From Orthonyx spaldingii (lineage: Eukaryota; Chordata; Aves; Passeriformes; Orthonychidae): 64,000 nt of DNA. The notes under the pieces are model-generated. The model was not told the origin of the DNA and ran no database searches. It was given only the letters and a program-made list of their open reading frames with translations. The position numbers and the translations under genes were made by a program. Positions 50,794 to 62,726 of the stretch are shown in pieces. Position 1 is the stretch's first letter. Each line of letters opens with the position of its first letter. The stretch spans positions 49,911 through 113,910 of the forward strand of contig VZTJ01005931.1 of assembly GCA_013397795.1 (NCBI GenBank), read 5' to 3'.

Positions 50794-53700
50794 TGTACAG
50801 GTCCTGACACACCATGTTAAACCTGAAACAAGTTTACAAGGACCTAACAAGATATAGTCTTCTTTATTGGCTGGTTTGGTAGCATGGAGAGTAGTGGTAT
50901 TTCTCATTTTTTCTGATAGTACTTCTGGTCTAAAGCAGAAACACTGCATCATTGACCAGCACCTAAAGGCCATTCCCTAGGCATTTCAATGATTGTGTGT
51001 TCTATCCTGAATACAAACACCATCATTTTATTTCTGTTAATTTGGGTAGTACCAACCCTGAGTTCCATGTTTTTTGCAAGGTTAACCATACAGTCTGTAT
51101 TCAAATGGGTTAGTATCCTGAAAATGGAAACACGACCATCTTACAACAACTATAGCTGCTGGTATCCTGTAATCAAGATAAAATTACTGGCAACAGAAGT
51201 CCTACATAATTCCTGGGTGCTTTCAGAATGCTGCTAGGAGAGCCTCATATTGAAAGTCAGTCTTTCACTCATGGCTGGCTTTTACCAAATTGCTGAAGAT
51301 TTGCCCAGAATCTTGTTAACTACCTTGCTGTTATCCAAGCTATTGCAGGTCAGCCAGTCCATCTGAAGATATCCTTCCCCAATTCAGAGGATGGGGAGGA
51401 GGTGAATACTATTTGTTGCATTGTAGTGATTAACAGGGAAGAACTTGAGCTGCCAGCATTACTGACTTCCTAGCCTTGAATTAAAAGAAATGATTGTCCA
51501 TTTTTTTTTCCTCCATAAAGGAGGCACTTAAGCTAATTTTGGTATGTTTTTCCTTCTGTGTTTGATGAGAAGATGCAATATCCTCAATCTCCCATTAGAA
51601 ACTATTATTTAAAACATTTACGAACAATGAAAGCAAGCACATCAGTTAACATTTGCAAGCCTGTAACTGCAGAAACAACAAACTACTTTTAAAATTAATG
51701 ACCAAAAATAAAGTCCCCTTTCGATTCTTGACACTGGAAATGCAAAGCTACTCCTAAGTCTTACATAGTTTCTCTACTATCGAGCAACTCAGCCTCCTCA
51801 GTGGTGGGGTTGAGGAAATGCTCTGCTCAGGGGCTCAGGACTATGCCCTCCTAGTAGGAATGCATAGCTACTTCCTTCAAAAAGTATCTTCAAACCCTAT
51901 GTGGGTGCCAGTCTAATTCTCTTTACTTCTCCTTCCACTCCACAACTGTTTATATCACTTGTTACAAAGCTCCCCCACTTTTGTTAATTTACTATGCCCG
52001 GACAGCAGAACATGGCAGATGAAAATTATGGAAGCAAGGCTCATTAGGATTCCATGTCCTTTGAATGGTATGTAAAAAAATGCTGTGTGAAATGTCATGA
52101 AAGTAGATTTTGAAGTTTTGACAGATGAGAGAAAAGGAGAAATGTTTGCCATTTGTCTTAATGACACTCTAGTACGCTTGGAGAGCCTAAGGAAAAAAAT
52201 CCCAAAACAACACCAAGTGATAATTCTGTAGGGATGTGAACTGTTTCCAGAACTGATGCTGGGGCTGAGAGCAGACCCACAGCACATCAGCAGGCCTGGT
52301 CCTGGGTGTGGGCTGCCAAAGGGGAAAAGCAAGTGGGATAAAAGTTAGTGAAAATCATAGTCCTTTATGACTTAAGCCTGACATTTGAGTAAGAACTGGC
52401 TAGTCTATTCCTCCCCACAATACTGCAGCCCCAAGGTCTCCTTGAACACAGCCAGCAATGCAAATAGAAATGTGCAAATATTATAGAAGCCTGAGAGAAT
52501 GCATTTATATGTAATTACTAACCCAGCCAAGACAATTATTGTCAGTGTTATATCTAAACAAAATGTTCCTCAACTAAAATCCAGTTCTACAGAAGTCAGA
52601 CAGTATGTTGCCATCAAGCTGAAATTGTCTGAAGGGGTTTGAAGTTTTGACATTGTATTTAAAAAAAGGGCGAGTCAGGGACATAACATCCATGTTTTGA
52701 CACCTGAACTTGGAAGCTGAATCTGTGACTTTGTGAATCTCCTAGATTCACAAATATATGGCTTCAATGGCTGCACCTTTTGTCCCTGTCAGGCTCTAAA
52801 TGCTCATTTCTCTCCACTGCAGGGAAGGACATTACTGGCAAGAATAATTCTTCACACTTGTGACCAAACCAACTGCATTTCCCCACACCAGGTTTTCATC
52901 TCAAGCAAACACTACTCAACTCCCCTCCAATAAATGATCTTACTCCTTATAGCTTCAAGGCAAAACTGCCTGCTAAGCAGGAAAACCCACTGGATTCAGT
53001 GTGGTGCAAGCCACTGCAGACTAAGTGAGTGACACCGCACGTGGAATCACCTCCGCAAAACACGTCTGTCCTTACAGACTTGTGGGACAATGAACCCAGA
53101 GTAAGTGTTTGGTTAATCTATGACCATTTGGGTGCCAACAGTGGTACAGCAGGGTTCAGTGTGCATGTAGGGCAAAAATTCAACCCCCCAGTCTTCACAA
53201 AGTACTCAGAATTTGAAAAAATAATTTTGACATAGTATTAAAGCAAGGGACACTATAAATGTCAGCATCTACCTCACTGGCAAGAAGTCCAGGTGGAAAG
53301 GGATATAGTTTCAAATATGATGAGCTCACCTAGTCTTGTCCCCTTTCCAAGGAAGACTGTGACACCCTGGAAGAGCAGTAAAGGAGGGGATCCAGGTGAT
53401 GCATGGCTCTTTTTTTGCACATGCATAAAATTTTATGCAATCTCAATTCCATGATTCAATATTTATGAAGTCAGAATTTCTGGTGATAAACAATGCAATA
53501 GCACACTAACACATTTACTTGAATCAGAAATGAGAAATGCTCAATACCTTATCTTGAGGAACTGGTTCTGGTTGCACTGTTTGCAGCAGAGAAACAATTT
53601 GTTGAATTTAGACTTTTTGCCTGCTTGTAAATTGTCCTGAAACTGATCACAACTTTCATTAATACATCTACAGTTCAAAATTATCTAAAAAGCAATGCAA

Positions 53701-56059
53701 GCATACTCCAGACTGAATTGCTGGTAAGCTATTCATTTACTGCTTCAAATATTTGATATTAAAAATTGAACTGTTTTTTACCTTAGGCCCATAGCTCACC
53801 TAGTTTGTCAGTTTCCTGACTGGGTAAGCACAGCTTTTTAAAGTACAGATATTTACAAGAGTTAACTGGTAAGATTTCCTTCTCTGTCCTTCACTTGTCT
53901 CTATCTGCTCTGCTTTCTAGCCTATGATCTTCAGAGGCAGAATTTCACAGCCTCTCAAAACAAAACACCATCCTCAGTTAGGACTATCGGGCCAGCCTGG
54001 GATATTGGCTAGTAATATGAGGGAAAGAATCCTACAAAACAGCTACCTCCCTTCTGCTGTTGTTTTCCTACAAATTCAACACCATCTACAGCTGATGTGA
54101 AGTTTACATAATTATTGCTGTGTCTTTTGAGATCAGTGTATGAATAATCCACATTTTGAGGTGTTTTTTGAATAGAATGAGAGCTGGAGTTAAGGCAGAC
54201 AATGTCATGTTATCATGTGTACTGCTTGATTAGAAATGGCCAGCCAGCCGGGTGTGAGGCTCTAATGATAGAAACAAAGTCCCAGTGTTTTTCTACTCAG
54301 CTTTCTCTGCAATGGCTGCAGTGTTAGAGATGGATATATCCAAGCAACGTGTGATGCAGAGAGCAGCTCAGCCATACTTTGTAGCAAGGACCTAAAAAAC
54401 CATTCCAAAACCCAACAGCGACTTAGGGAAAACTAGGGATATAACCACCCACAGCCTCTAGTTACTGCCATAATCAGTGCAACTGCACTGGCACAAAATA
54501 ACCAGCTGAGATGTCAGATCTGGTAGCCCAGCACTGACTGCAATGTCAAAATCTTTTGCTGTGGGAAGCCAGGAAATGCAGAGATAGGAATGGGCATGGG
54601 CGGTTCCCCAGCCTCGCCTGGCTGCCCTGCTGCCCTTCTCCCCATGCCACCCAAGTGAGCTCATCCGTGCCATGGCCCACACATCTGCCCAAACTCTTTT
54701 ACACTGCATCTACTAAGCATTACAGTAACTGCTGACAGGAAAGAGCTTAAATAATGCTCTTCAACAATATCATTTTGATCATCTGTGGACTCAGGAAAAA
54801 TTTCTATGCTGGTTTACACAGGTTGCGGTTTTATTTGCAGCTCTGTAAGCTTTGGATTATTATTTTGAAAGGAAGGTGACTGCATATAAAGCCAGTTCTG
54901 CAAAGCACCGGGAACTGAACAGGCTCTCATTTCAGGAGAGGTATGGCTAAAATGTAGCTGCCACAGGAAGGATCTGGGAAGCCATCACACATACAAAAAC
55001 TTCCAGTAAGTGTTACTAATTTCCTCACAGATCCTCACTGGTGTTTTCAATTGAGATAAATAAAAGAGAGCTAAATATCTAGTGCTTAGTGTTTTTCTTT
55101 GCACCCTCAACACTTAGATGCTTTTTATTAATTTATCATATGCAGATTGGCTATTATTATGCAAGTACTTGCATGGCAGATAAGTAAATCCAGGCCCTGT
55201 GAAAAGCAAGCCCTTTCCATTTCAAGAAGTCAGCTATCTGCTAATTCATTTTACAGTGTGCAATCTTGACTGGTTACTTTTGCTTTTCACAGCTTTCCTG
55301 TTTTAAAGAGAAGAACATGTTATGAGAAAGTGTGTCCATTCACAGCCTGCAGCTTTACTGCAGCTTGCAGCAGCTCTTCACAGCAGAAAATGAGAGGGGT
55401 TTCTAAGTATTCCTGCAAGAAAAGTCTTCATTCTTGAAAACAGCATGAATAGGAAGGCTCTTCCCCCACATAATGTGAGTGATACTGAATTCTGTCCTTC
55501 TGTGGGTGCAGTGATATGAAAAATAGAAAAGCTGTACTACGTGACCCCATGGGTCTGTTTTACTCTGGAGAACCAAACGCAAATAAGACACGTCTGAAAA
55601 TGGAAGCGTATGTCATTTGGGAGAAAGTAAAAAAAAAAAGACATCTTTTTTCACATTACCATTTTTACATTTTTTAATAAATTATTCAGTGGGTTCATGG
55701 AAAACAAAGAATGGCCATGCTAAGGGCCAGACTCTCCCTGCTCCTTGATGAGATGTGCGGGACAGGGGAACACAAAGCAGGATGCCAGGCATCAGCATTA
55801 CTCTGAGAAGGATGAGGGCATGAGTATGCTGTTGGCACTGGCCAGGGTACCCAGTGCTCTGCAAAGAAATTTAGACTTGCTGTAGGTGACAGGAGAGGGA
55901 TTTTCCAGTGGACACTTGGATACAACAGAGCCCTGCTAGGTTCTCTCACCATGTTAGGGGTGGAAGAAACAGCAGCTGCTCCAGTATTTTGTGTACACTA
56001 CAGTTTAATCAGACTTTGCCTCCAAATATTAATGGCATAAAGAGTCTTATGGACTACGA

Positions 56060-56440
56060 AAAACTTCAAGAGGTCATGCAGCCCATTTCCTTGATTTAAG
56101 GCTGGATTAGTTACAGTATATCATTCCTGCCAAAGCTAGATCTAATCTGCTTTTCAAGATCTTCAGCAAGGGAGATTTGACAACCTCTGAAGGCTGCTGC
56201 CTCACCATCATTACCATTATAAAGTCTCTCCTTGATGCCTAACTGATTCTTCCTGGCAGCGATTGAAGACCGATGCTCCTCTCCTAGCCACCAGAGACCA
56301 GGAGATTATTCCCAGCTACCTTTCAGTGGCCTTTCATCTCTGCAGAGATTGGCTTCACACCTCCTCTCAGTTCTCACCTCTCCAGGCTAAGCAAAAATTC
56401 AGTCCTTTCTTAGTGGCACATTTCCTTCTCTTCTCACCTC
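56060..56440 (-). mobile_element. Ancient CR1 LINE, 3' part
   Basis: The plus strand reads AAGAGGTCATGCAGCCCATT, GGCTGGATTAGTTACAGTAT, ATCATTCCTGCCAAAGC, TCAAGATCTTCAGCAAGGGA, ACAACCTCTGA, and further on CTCTCAGTTCTCACCTCTCC followed by AGGCTAAGCAAAAATTCAGT. Known: the reverse complement of old CR1 3' regions has AAGAGGTCATCTAGTCCA, TAAGGCCAGATTGGTTACAC, TCATTCCTGACAGG, AAATCTCCAGTGATGGAGATTCC, ACAACCTCCCT and TCTTCTCTTCTCCAGGCTAAACAAACCCAGTTC in the same order. A minus-strand, heavily diverged copy with no usable frame. Confidence 0.8.
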
Positions 56441-58495
56441 ACTCCATAAAGGTGTGTCCAAGCAAACAAGGAATTACAGGAATTGGGGAGAAGGCTTCTG
56501 CCTAAGTGCAACTGCCCAAGGAAACCCTGATGTACTATCTGGCATTTACACAGAAAGTTGTGCAACTATTTACTGAGCAATCAGTAAACACAGGTTTTTA
56601 ACCATGGCAACCTCTGTACCATGCATCCCACATTCGTAGACAGCTGCTTCAAATAAATAGGCAACAGACCTGAAATAGCATCACACCACTGCCTTATTAT
56701 TAGCCCATTGATCTTGTATCATGTGTAAATAGGGACCTTAGAAAGCACTTTTGGAGAAAAGAAACATGAATCTTAATCATCACAGATAAAAAGGGGAACT
56801 GTACAGACACCAGTCTAGGAGAGGTATTGCAAAAATTTCTTCCTCTCTGAAAAAGAGTATGCCAGTTATCTAGAAAATATATCTATCAATCCAAATGCAC
56901 AGAAAAAACAAAAAGTGACTGATGTGATAGAGTATGCCAGGTGCCACCTGCTGTTACAACTTGCTTTTGCTATTATTACGTGTCACACACGTGTGCTGAC
57001 ACTGATGATAAATATAACATGCATATGCTGCTTTAATAGCCAGGTCCTCATTTTCAGTAAATGACCTCTGGATCTGAATATTGTTTCAACCCACAACTGG
57101 TAGTGTCTGTAAACTGGTGATTCAGTCATGTGAATCTCAAAGTCAGCATGTTACACTTGCAATCAGTTGGAGGGCAGGTATTAGTGGATACCAAATAGGG
57201 ACAGCAGCTCCAAAATCCATGTTGAAGCCTATTTATGAATACCCATTTAAGTACACCATCTGTGAGAGCATCTCAAGCATCCTGTTTGGTTCCAGGTCCT
57301 TACGTTTGTTATAGCTGCCTCTCTTAACCTACTACCCAGAAGCTGACCTTTTCATAGCTGGACACATCAGTTGGTGGTGGTGACAAGGACTGCTCTATCT
57401 GTGGCAATATCTGCCCTCAAGTGACATGATGCTGCCCTGCTCCAAATTTTAAGCACTTGTGCCTTCAGCCTTAAGGTTTACCTATCCCTGGATTGGCAGC
57501 GTGTCTCACCAGAGCCATCTGAGCATGGAGCGTCTTTAAGGATGGTTTCTGAGCTTGTGTTAGCCTCATTAAAAATCCAAGCCAGTGCTGCAGTACTTTC
57601 CGTACTGTGGTTCATGGTTAGCCTACAGAGACTGGTGGGGTGCTGGGGAGACTCAGTGGTTTGCTAGTCACAAAGACCTTCCTCGCTATCTTTCTGCAGC
57701 AACTTTACAGAGGCAGCACAAAAAAGATGGGATGGGAGGTTGTTTTTCCAAAAAGATTATTTTTGGAAGTAAAGAGAGTAGAGACAAGGTAGGGCAGGAC
57801 TTCTGCTTCTTGCTGACCTTGAAAAGCCTCAGCTGCTGATGGCAGGCTGCACTCAACCAAAATGCAGTCACTGATACTGGCAGAAAGACAATTGCAAATG
57901 ACATCAAAAACTGCATTTTTCTTGAAACTGAGATTCTCAAAATTCATCATAAAATCCCCTTAAAATTCATGTCTTTTTTGAAAATGAATTATTTAGGGGT
58001 TTTCATAATTAAGAAAGCTTTCAGTAGCAATATACATGAAATCAATGGGCACACTTCATTAATTCAGATGAAACATGAACTATTCTGTACACTCTTGCAA
58101 AATGCCAAACTACCTTCACGATAAACAAAGTAGATTCTGCCCCCAAAATTACAGGGTTTCAATTTGCAGTCAGTTAGTTGGGAAACACATGGCTTTCTCC
58201 ACAGCTCAGCCCAAACAACACAAGAAGCCACAAAAGCAAAATAGGTGCAAGCTCCATTTGGCAGCTATTTGGGGGTTTGTCCCCACAAGCCAAGTGAGAA
58301 AAGGGATGGATGTGTCATGTCCCACAGAATAGCAATATCTAAGCAGGTTGAGCCGCGAGAGGTCAGAGCCGACACTCAGCGACAGCAGGCACACAGCCAG
58401 TGTGTTTACCTCGGTTTGCACAGTGCCAGGGACATGGCCTCTGTCCCAAAAGAAAGGTGACACCACAGTCTAGGATTACGGCCCTGGGGCACGAG
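56441..58495. other. Unique noncoding DNA
   Basis: No repeat or exon recognised between the old CR1 and the solo LTR. Open frames reach 86 codons only. Confidence 0.55.
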
Positions 58496-58798
58496 TGTGA
58501 TAAGCATCAGCTATGTTTATCAAATTTTAAGTAATCTGTATGAGTTTTAAGCAACCCCCACCGGAAGGTTTAACTACAGACATCCGCTAGAATAAACAAT
58601 GTATATTGTACTGGCAATTGTGTAACCTAAGAAGCAGTACGCATGCTTACAGCAAGAAGGCATTGAAAAGTCGCTGAGGAGGACTCACTCTCTTCATCCC
58701 CAAGACCACCAGGAGGCAGAAAAGACCCCCCCCTAGCAACACCGTGGAGCAGACGCAGAGCACTCCAGGAAAAACACGTCAGCCGGAAACCAAAGAAG

Positions 58799-58805
58799 AT
58801 AAAAA
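58799..58805 (+). promoter_or_regulatory. TATA-like box in the solo LTR
   Basis: ATAAAAA sits about 100 bp upstream of the AATAAA, leaving room for a normal R region starting near 58830 in a GC-rich stretch. Confidence 0.45.
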
Positions 58806-58901
58806 CGAAGGAAGGAGAGGGGAGGGGGGCGCGAGCCGTTTTTGTGGGGCACGGAACCCCTGGCCGCCCCCAGCGCTGGTTTGCCTGTATATCGCTTGCT
58901 T

Positions 58902-58907
58902 AATAAA
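58902..58907 (+). terminator. Poly(A) signal of the solo LTR
   Basis: AATAAA followed by T8, about 50 bp before the LTR end. This is the usual place of the R/U5 poly(A) signal. Confidence 0.65.
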
Positions 58908-58955
58908 TTTTTTTTATTCACCATAATTGGCCTTAAGCGACTTTTGTCGATAACA

Positions 58956-61559
58956 CGAGGGAGGACTGCATCGTTCCAACAGGCTCCCTCCTTGCACTCC
59001 TAACCCTGCCAGCTCCTTTAACCACCTGCAGAAATTAAGATGACCTGGCCAAGAGGCAGCATTGCCTCTGACTGAGTGCTGAAGCATCCTAACCGAGCTG
59101 GTCCTCACAGTGTTGAGCACCTCTCAAACAGCTAGCCAGCAAATCCTTCATTATAAAATGTGTCCTTGGCTGCTTCCTCTGGTTTTTTAGTGTGGATTTC
59201 TTTCCCTTACTCATGCTTGCCTGCATGCATCCACCCTCAGTATCTTCAATTGCAGTAGCTTGCTTATATATACTTCTGCAGAAACACAAGGCAAAGACAA
59301 CTCACAGCCAAATCGCACCTGAGGCACCATTCACTTCAATGTGTGCTCCATTCCTAACGTTGTTCACACAATGTCTAACAAGTTTCCTCTTGATTACATT
59401 GGCAAGAAGAGGGGAAAAAAGAACAAAACATGGAGTTTCTGAATAGATTATTCAGAGAACAATGAAATAAACTCCAATCTAATTTTTCAAGTGCAAAAAG
59501 GTCCAGTGTGTGGAAGCTGAGTGCTGAAATGCAAGATGATCCCAGCAAAGTGCCCCAAAGGAATGAGGCAGGGCAGACACAGGCAATGCAAGGATAGGGC
59601 AAAGAGCAAGGCAGGCACACAGAGCTCTGCCTTTATTTCACTCTGCCAGTGGAAGAATTCAGGTTTTATGGTTGGCAGATCACACTGTACCCTGTTTAGA
59701 CCTAGTCAGAAGAAAACTCAAGCAAATATCATCCATAAGAGAGGTTCAGGTCAGCCTTTGCCTACTGCAGACAAGTATGCACTAACTAATGCAGAAGGAA
59801 ATCTGTCTCCCTCTGGACAAATGCAGACCATGGAACAAATATCAAGCCTGGCAAATCGCTGCATGAGTGTAGAATACATTTAACCCTTTCCACACAGCCC
59901 CAAAAGACATTACAAGATCTTTTACTTTTCCTAGACTCCTCCACTGGCACATGTCTGCATGAAGTATTTGGCCTTTTATAAATGAAGTAGGCAACCAGAG
60001 AGGGGTAGCCCCAGACCAATGTGCCTACATCACCATAGCCCACCCAGCAGCAGAGTTCCCAGGGCCATCCAGCCTCATAGCCCATATGGGAGGCATTTCC
60101 TCTCCAAAACAGTGTATGTGAAATGCAGATGATGTGTCTGAATTACAGCCATGAAGGTTTGGTCTCTTACAGTCCCAGTGACAGGCAAGTTATTTGCGGC
60201 TTCATACAATTATACTTTCTGCTAATAATTTTCAGGCCTTCACAATAATTTTACCACCCACTTAAATCTTCTCCTGTCCATCTTTCTTCCCTGTCAACAA
60301 ATAGATTGTGCCTAGTTTTGCTTTTTTAAAAGTTACTTTAAAAAAGCCAGCACAGTAATTCCCTTTGAACAGCCAGACCACGTGGACTCAAGCTTGAGAG
60401 TTCGAACAGCAGCTGTTGCAGAAAATAACCTATTCATTAGGCTTCCAAGGAGAGCCGATCAAATTACAACAAATAATTTATCCACCAATTTTCTCTTTGC
60501 AGACAATCTACATGCAAGACACCTTCACTGGGGCAAAATTAATTTTTTATCATTTCTTACAAAAATTTGTTAAAAGTTTTGTTGTTTCTGTACACGGTTG
60601 CTAGGGGTGTTCATTATTCATGGGTCAGTATTTGTGCCATGAGATTGGCACATGCTATTGTTTCCACACTCTGCTGAGATGACCTACACTGTGAAACAGG
60701 TCTGAATAAAATTGCTGAAGCTTTGTCTTTCCTCTGTAGGTAGCATTCTGAGTGGTGGATGTGGAAAAGCTGGCAGGGGAACATTGATATTGCAAGGCTA
60801 TTTCTCCCCACCAGTATGGGACAAGGAAGGCAGGAGCACTTGACATTATAAATGGATCTCAAATTTAAACCTGTCGGAGTTCTTTTTCTTTCTTTGGTCT
60901 GAGCCAGAAGAACATATATATAAGCCAGTATCTGCTGGCTGTTTAGCAAGTTTACATTCCCTTTTCTCTTGTCGTGCTGACACAAATTATTTGCTCTTGT
61001 GTCTGGACTACTATTTGCAAAGGGTGCAGGGTCTACCCTTAGCTATTCTCATTTGATTAACTGTCTAAAAGCCAGTTCTTCGCCAGTAGGTGGGAAGTTC
61101 CTTATCAGGTAGCCCAGAGCTACCTAACAGACATTTGCTTTTTCTGTGTGTGGTTGTGATGCACCGATCTCCATTTCATAGCACACTACCAAGCCCGCTG
61201 GTGGGGGTCCATGAGGGCTCCATACCAAGCCCTGGGGGCTGCGGGCTCCCCATCCACACTGGCCAGGGCTTGGCAGGGGCTTGGGCAGCAGCTTGGCTCG
61301 CTGACCCACTGTCAAACACAGGCTCAGCAGCTCTGCTGCCCCTCACCATCTTCATGCAAAGGAACATGAGTGGCCACAGGATGACATCGGATAACGCCAA
61401 TTAATTTGCACAGCAGCAACACTCAGGTGCTTCGGCCACAGACTCACGCCTCACCACAGGGCATGGAGAGGGGTCTCTGGTCCCCACGGTGCCACCCTCC
61501 TGCACCAGACCCCTGGTTACAGCCCTCAGCTGCCTTTAGAAAGAAAAAATTTCCCTTCA
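58956..61559. other. Unique noncoding DNA
   Basis: No repeat recognised. Contains AATAATTTT motifs near 60225-60260 in an AT-rich patch. Open frames up to 123 codons occur on both strands without recognisable content. Confidence 0.55.
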
Positions 61560-61870
61560 TGTGATGCTGCCTGCATGTCAGCCCGCAGCGCGATGATTGA
61601 TGACACAGCTGCTTCTGTAACCCCTGTCGGAGAGCTCTAATGTAATTAATGGCTTTCGGCATGTGTGCAACATAACTCCTGCAGTACCTCCATGCCCCGA
61701 GGGGGCGCGGGCACGGCAGGGCGGCTGCTCCTGGCACCGGCAGGGAAATCGGAGGGTGGCAAGACAGATGTGCACACACAAGGGCCAGATGCGATCGGGC
61801 ACCTCGCGGGTTTGCATTAACCTTCACGTAGGCAGCGGCACGTCGAGCCTGCACTCCGTGAGCCTCCCTC
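61560..61870. promoter_or_regulatory. Candidate CpG-rich regulatory element
   Basis: By hand count this segment carries about 20 CpGs in roughly 280 bp, whereas most of the window outside the LTRs is CpG-poor. Its left part combines TGATTGATGACA (61594-61605, PBX/MEIS-like composite), CAGCTG (E-box core) and GTAATTAATGG (TAATTA at 61643-61648). Its right part, 61690-61860, is GC-rich. CpG retention suggests a hypomethylated, perhaps conserved element. No transcript or exon is supported. Confidence 0.4.
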
Positions 61871-62432
61871 AGCAGGGCGACAGCAGCAGCCTCCCAAGCT
61901 GCCAGGCATCTGCTGCTTGTCTGCCATGTCCTCGGGAAAGCTGCGAGGAGGAGGTGAGAGCCACCCCACCTGATGCCTGCTCAGCTTTCTGCCTGTGATG
62001 CACAAGTGGAAACACCTGGACCCAGGAGCAAGCAAGGGGTTAGCAGGTGGGAAGGGGTCATTTGTTTTACCCTTGATTGGCAGTAAGGGGAGATCTCAAA
62101 GAGTTAATGGTGTCTGCTCAACCCAGATGTACAAAAGAATAAAAAAAGCTATGCTAAGCTTTCCTGAAGCCTGGAGAACTCAGAAGAATGTGGCAAAAGT
62201 ATTTCCCAGTTGCAAAATACTGCAGGATGTCTTTTATCTTCTACCACTGTGCCTTTTGTCCTTGTCAGGAGTAGGAAACGTGGGACCACACCACAGAACA
62301 AGGAAATAGATTAGAGAAAAGTTGGCTAATATGACACTCCCCTGCCCTCTCAAAATTCCACCCTGGTTTATAGTCTGAACCTGTACCCAGAGACCTCCCA
62401 CACCTAATTCAGTCCTGCCTAAAGAGAAAGAA
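61871..62432. other. Unique noncoding DNA
   Basis: Nothing recognised besides short open frames. It may be part of a longer LTR if the unit ending near 62726 starts further left than assumed. Confidence 0.45.
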
Positions 62433-62726
62433 TGTTGCCAAAATATCAACCAAATTAGAAGCAGTTTTCAGGAATAGCTGCTTTGGGGGCAGGAATTGTG
62501 GGAGTTGCCTCCAGGTCCCAGTTTAGGGGGCTTTCCCCTGTCTCCCCACCTTTAAGCCCAGTCACTGATGACCTTTAAGCCCCACCACTAATGAAGGCTC
62601 AAGTGTAACCTTCAAGCTTGGTACCATCTACACTCCTTGACATAATAAAGCTCAGCCTTCAAGAGAAAAGCTGCTGTCTTCCAGACTAGCAGTTCTCAGT
62701 TCGAGCCATCAACAGAGACACTAACA
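62433..62726 (+). mobile_element. Possible LTR-like unit with poly(A) signal
   Basis: TGTTGCC at 62433 and ACTAACA at 62720-62726 could be the termini. AATAAAGC at 62644-62651 and the following CTCAGCCTTCAAGAGAAAAG resemble an R/U5 end. C-rich and T/C-rich stretches upstream resemble U3. No target-site duplication is found at these ends, and no family is recognised, so both identity and boundaries are doubtful. Confidence 0.3.

Larger units (their letters stand above)
44381..56059. other. Long unique noncoding stretch
   Basis: About 11.7 kb with no transposon I recognise. It contains an (AAT)5 patch, a perfect palindrome at 47960-47985, a (TG)n microsatellite at 50755-50792 and a possible ZNF143-like motif pair near 46519-46580. 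The largest open frame is 144 codons on - (46294-46728), without recognisable content. Confidence 0.55.
58496..58955 (+). mobile_element. Solo LTR of an endogenous retrovirus (460 bp)
   Basis: The unit begins TGTGATAAGC and ends CGATAACA, giving TG...CA termini with an imperfect terminal inverted repeat. CGAG stands directly before it (58492-58495) and directly after it (58956-58959), a 4-bp target-site duplication. CACGAG matches over 6 bp if the last CA is not counted as LTR. A TATA-like ATAAAAA at 58799-58805 and AATAAA at 58902-58907 define U3, R and U5. It is CpG- and GC-rich compared with its surroundings. No primer-binding site or gag/pol/env follows, so the provirus collapsed by LTR recombination. 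A 4-bp duplication would suit a class I (gamma-like) ERV. The family name is not assigned. Confidence 0.85.

Noticed and set aside
50589..50973. Open frames with His-Thr repeats
   Set aside because: They are simply translations of the (TG)n microsatellite.
62696..62710. AGTTCGAGCC as a tRNA/SINE box B
   Set aside because: No box A at the right distance and no cloverleaf; it sits in the LTR-like unit.
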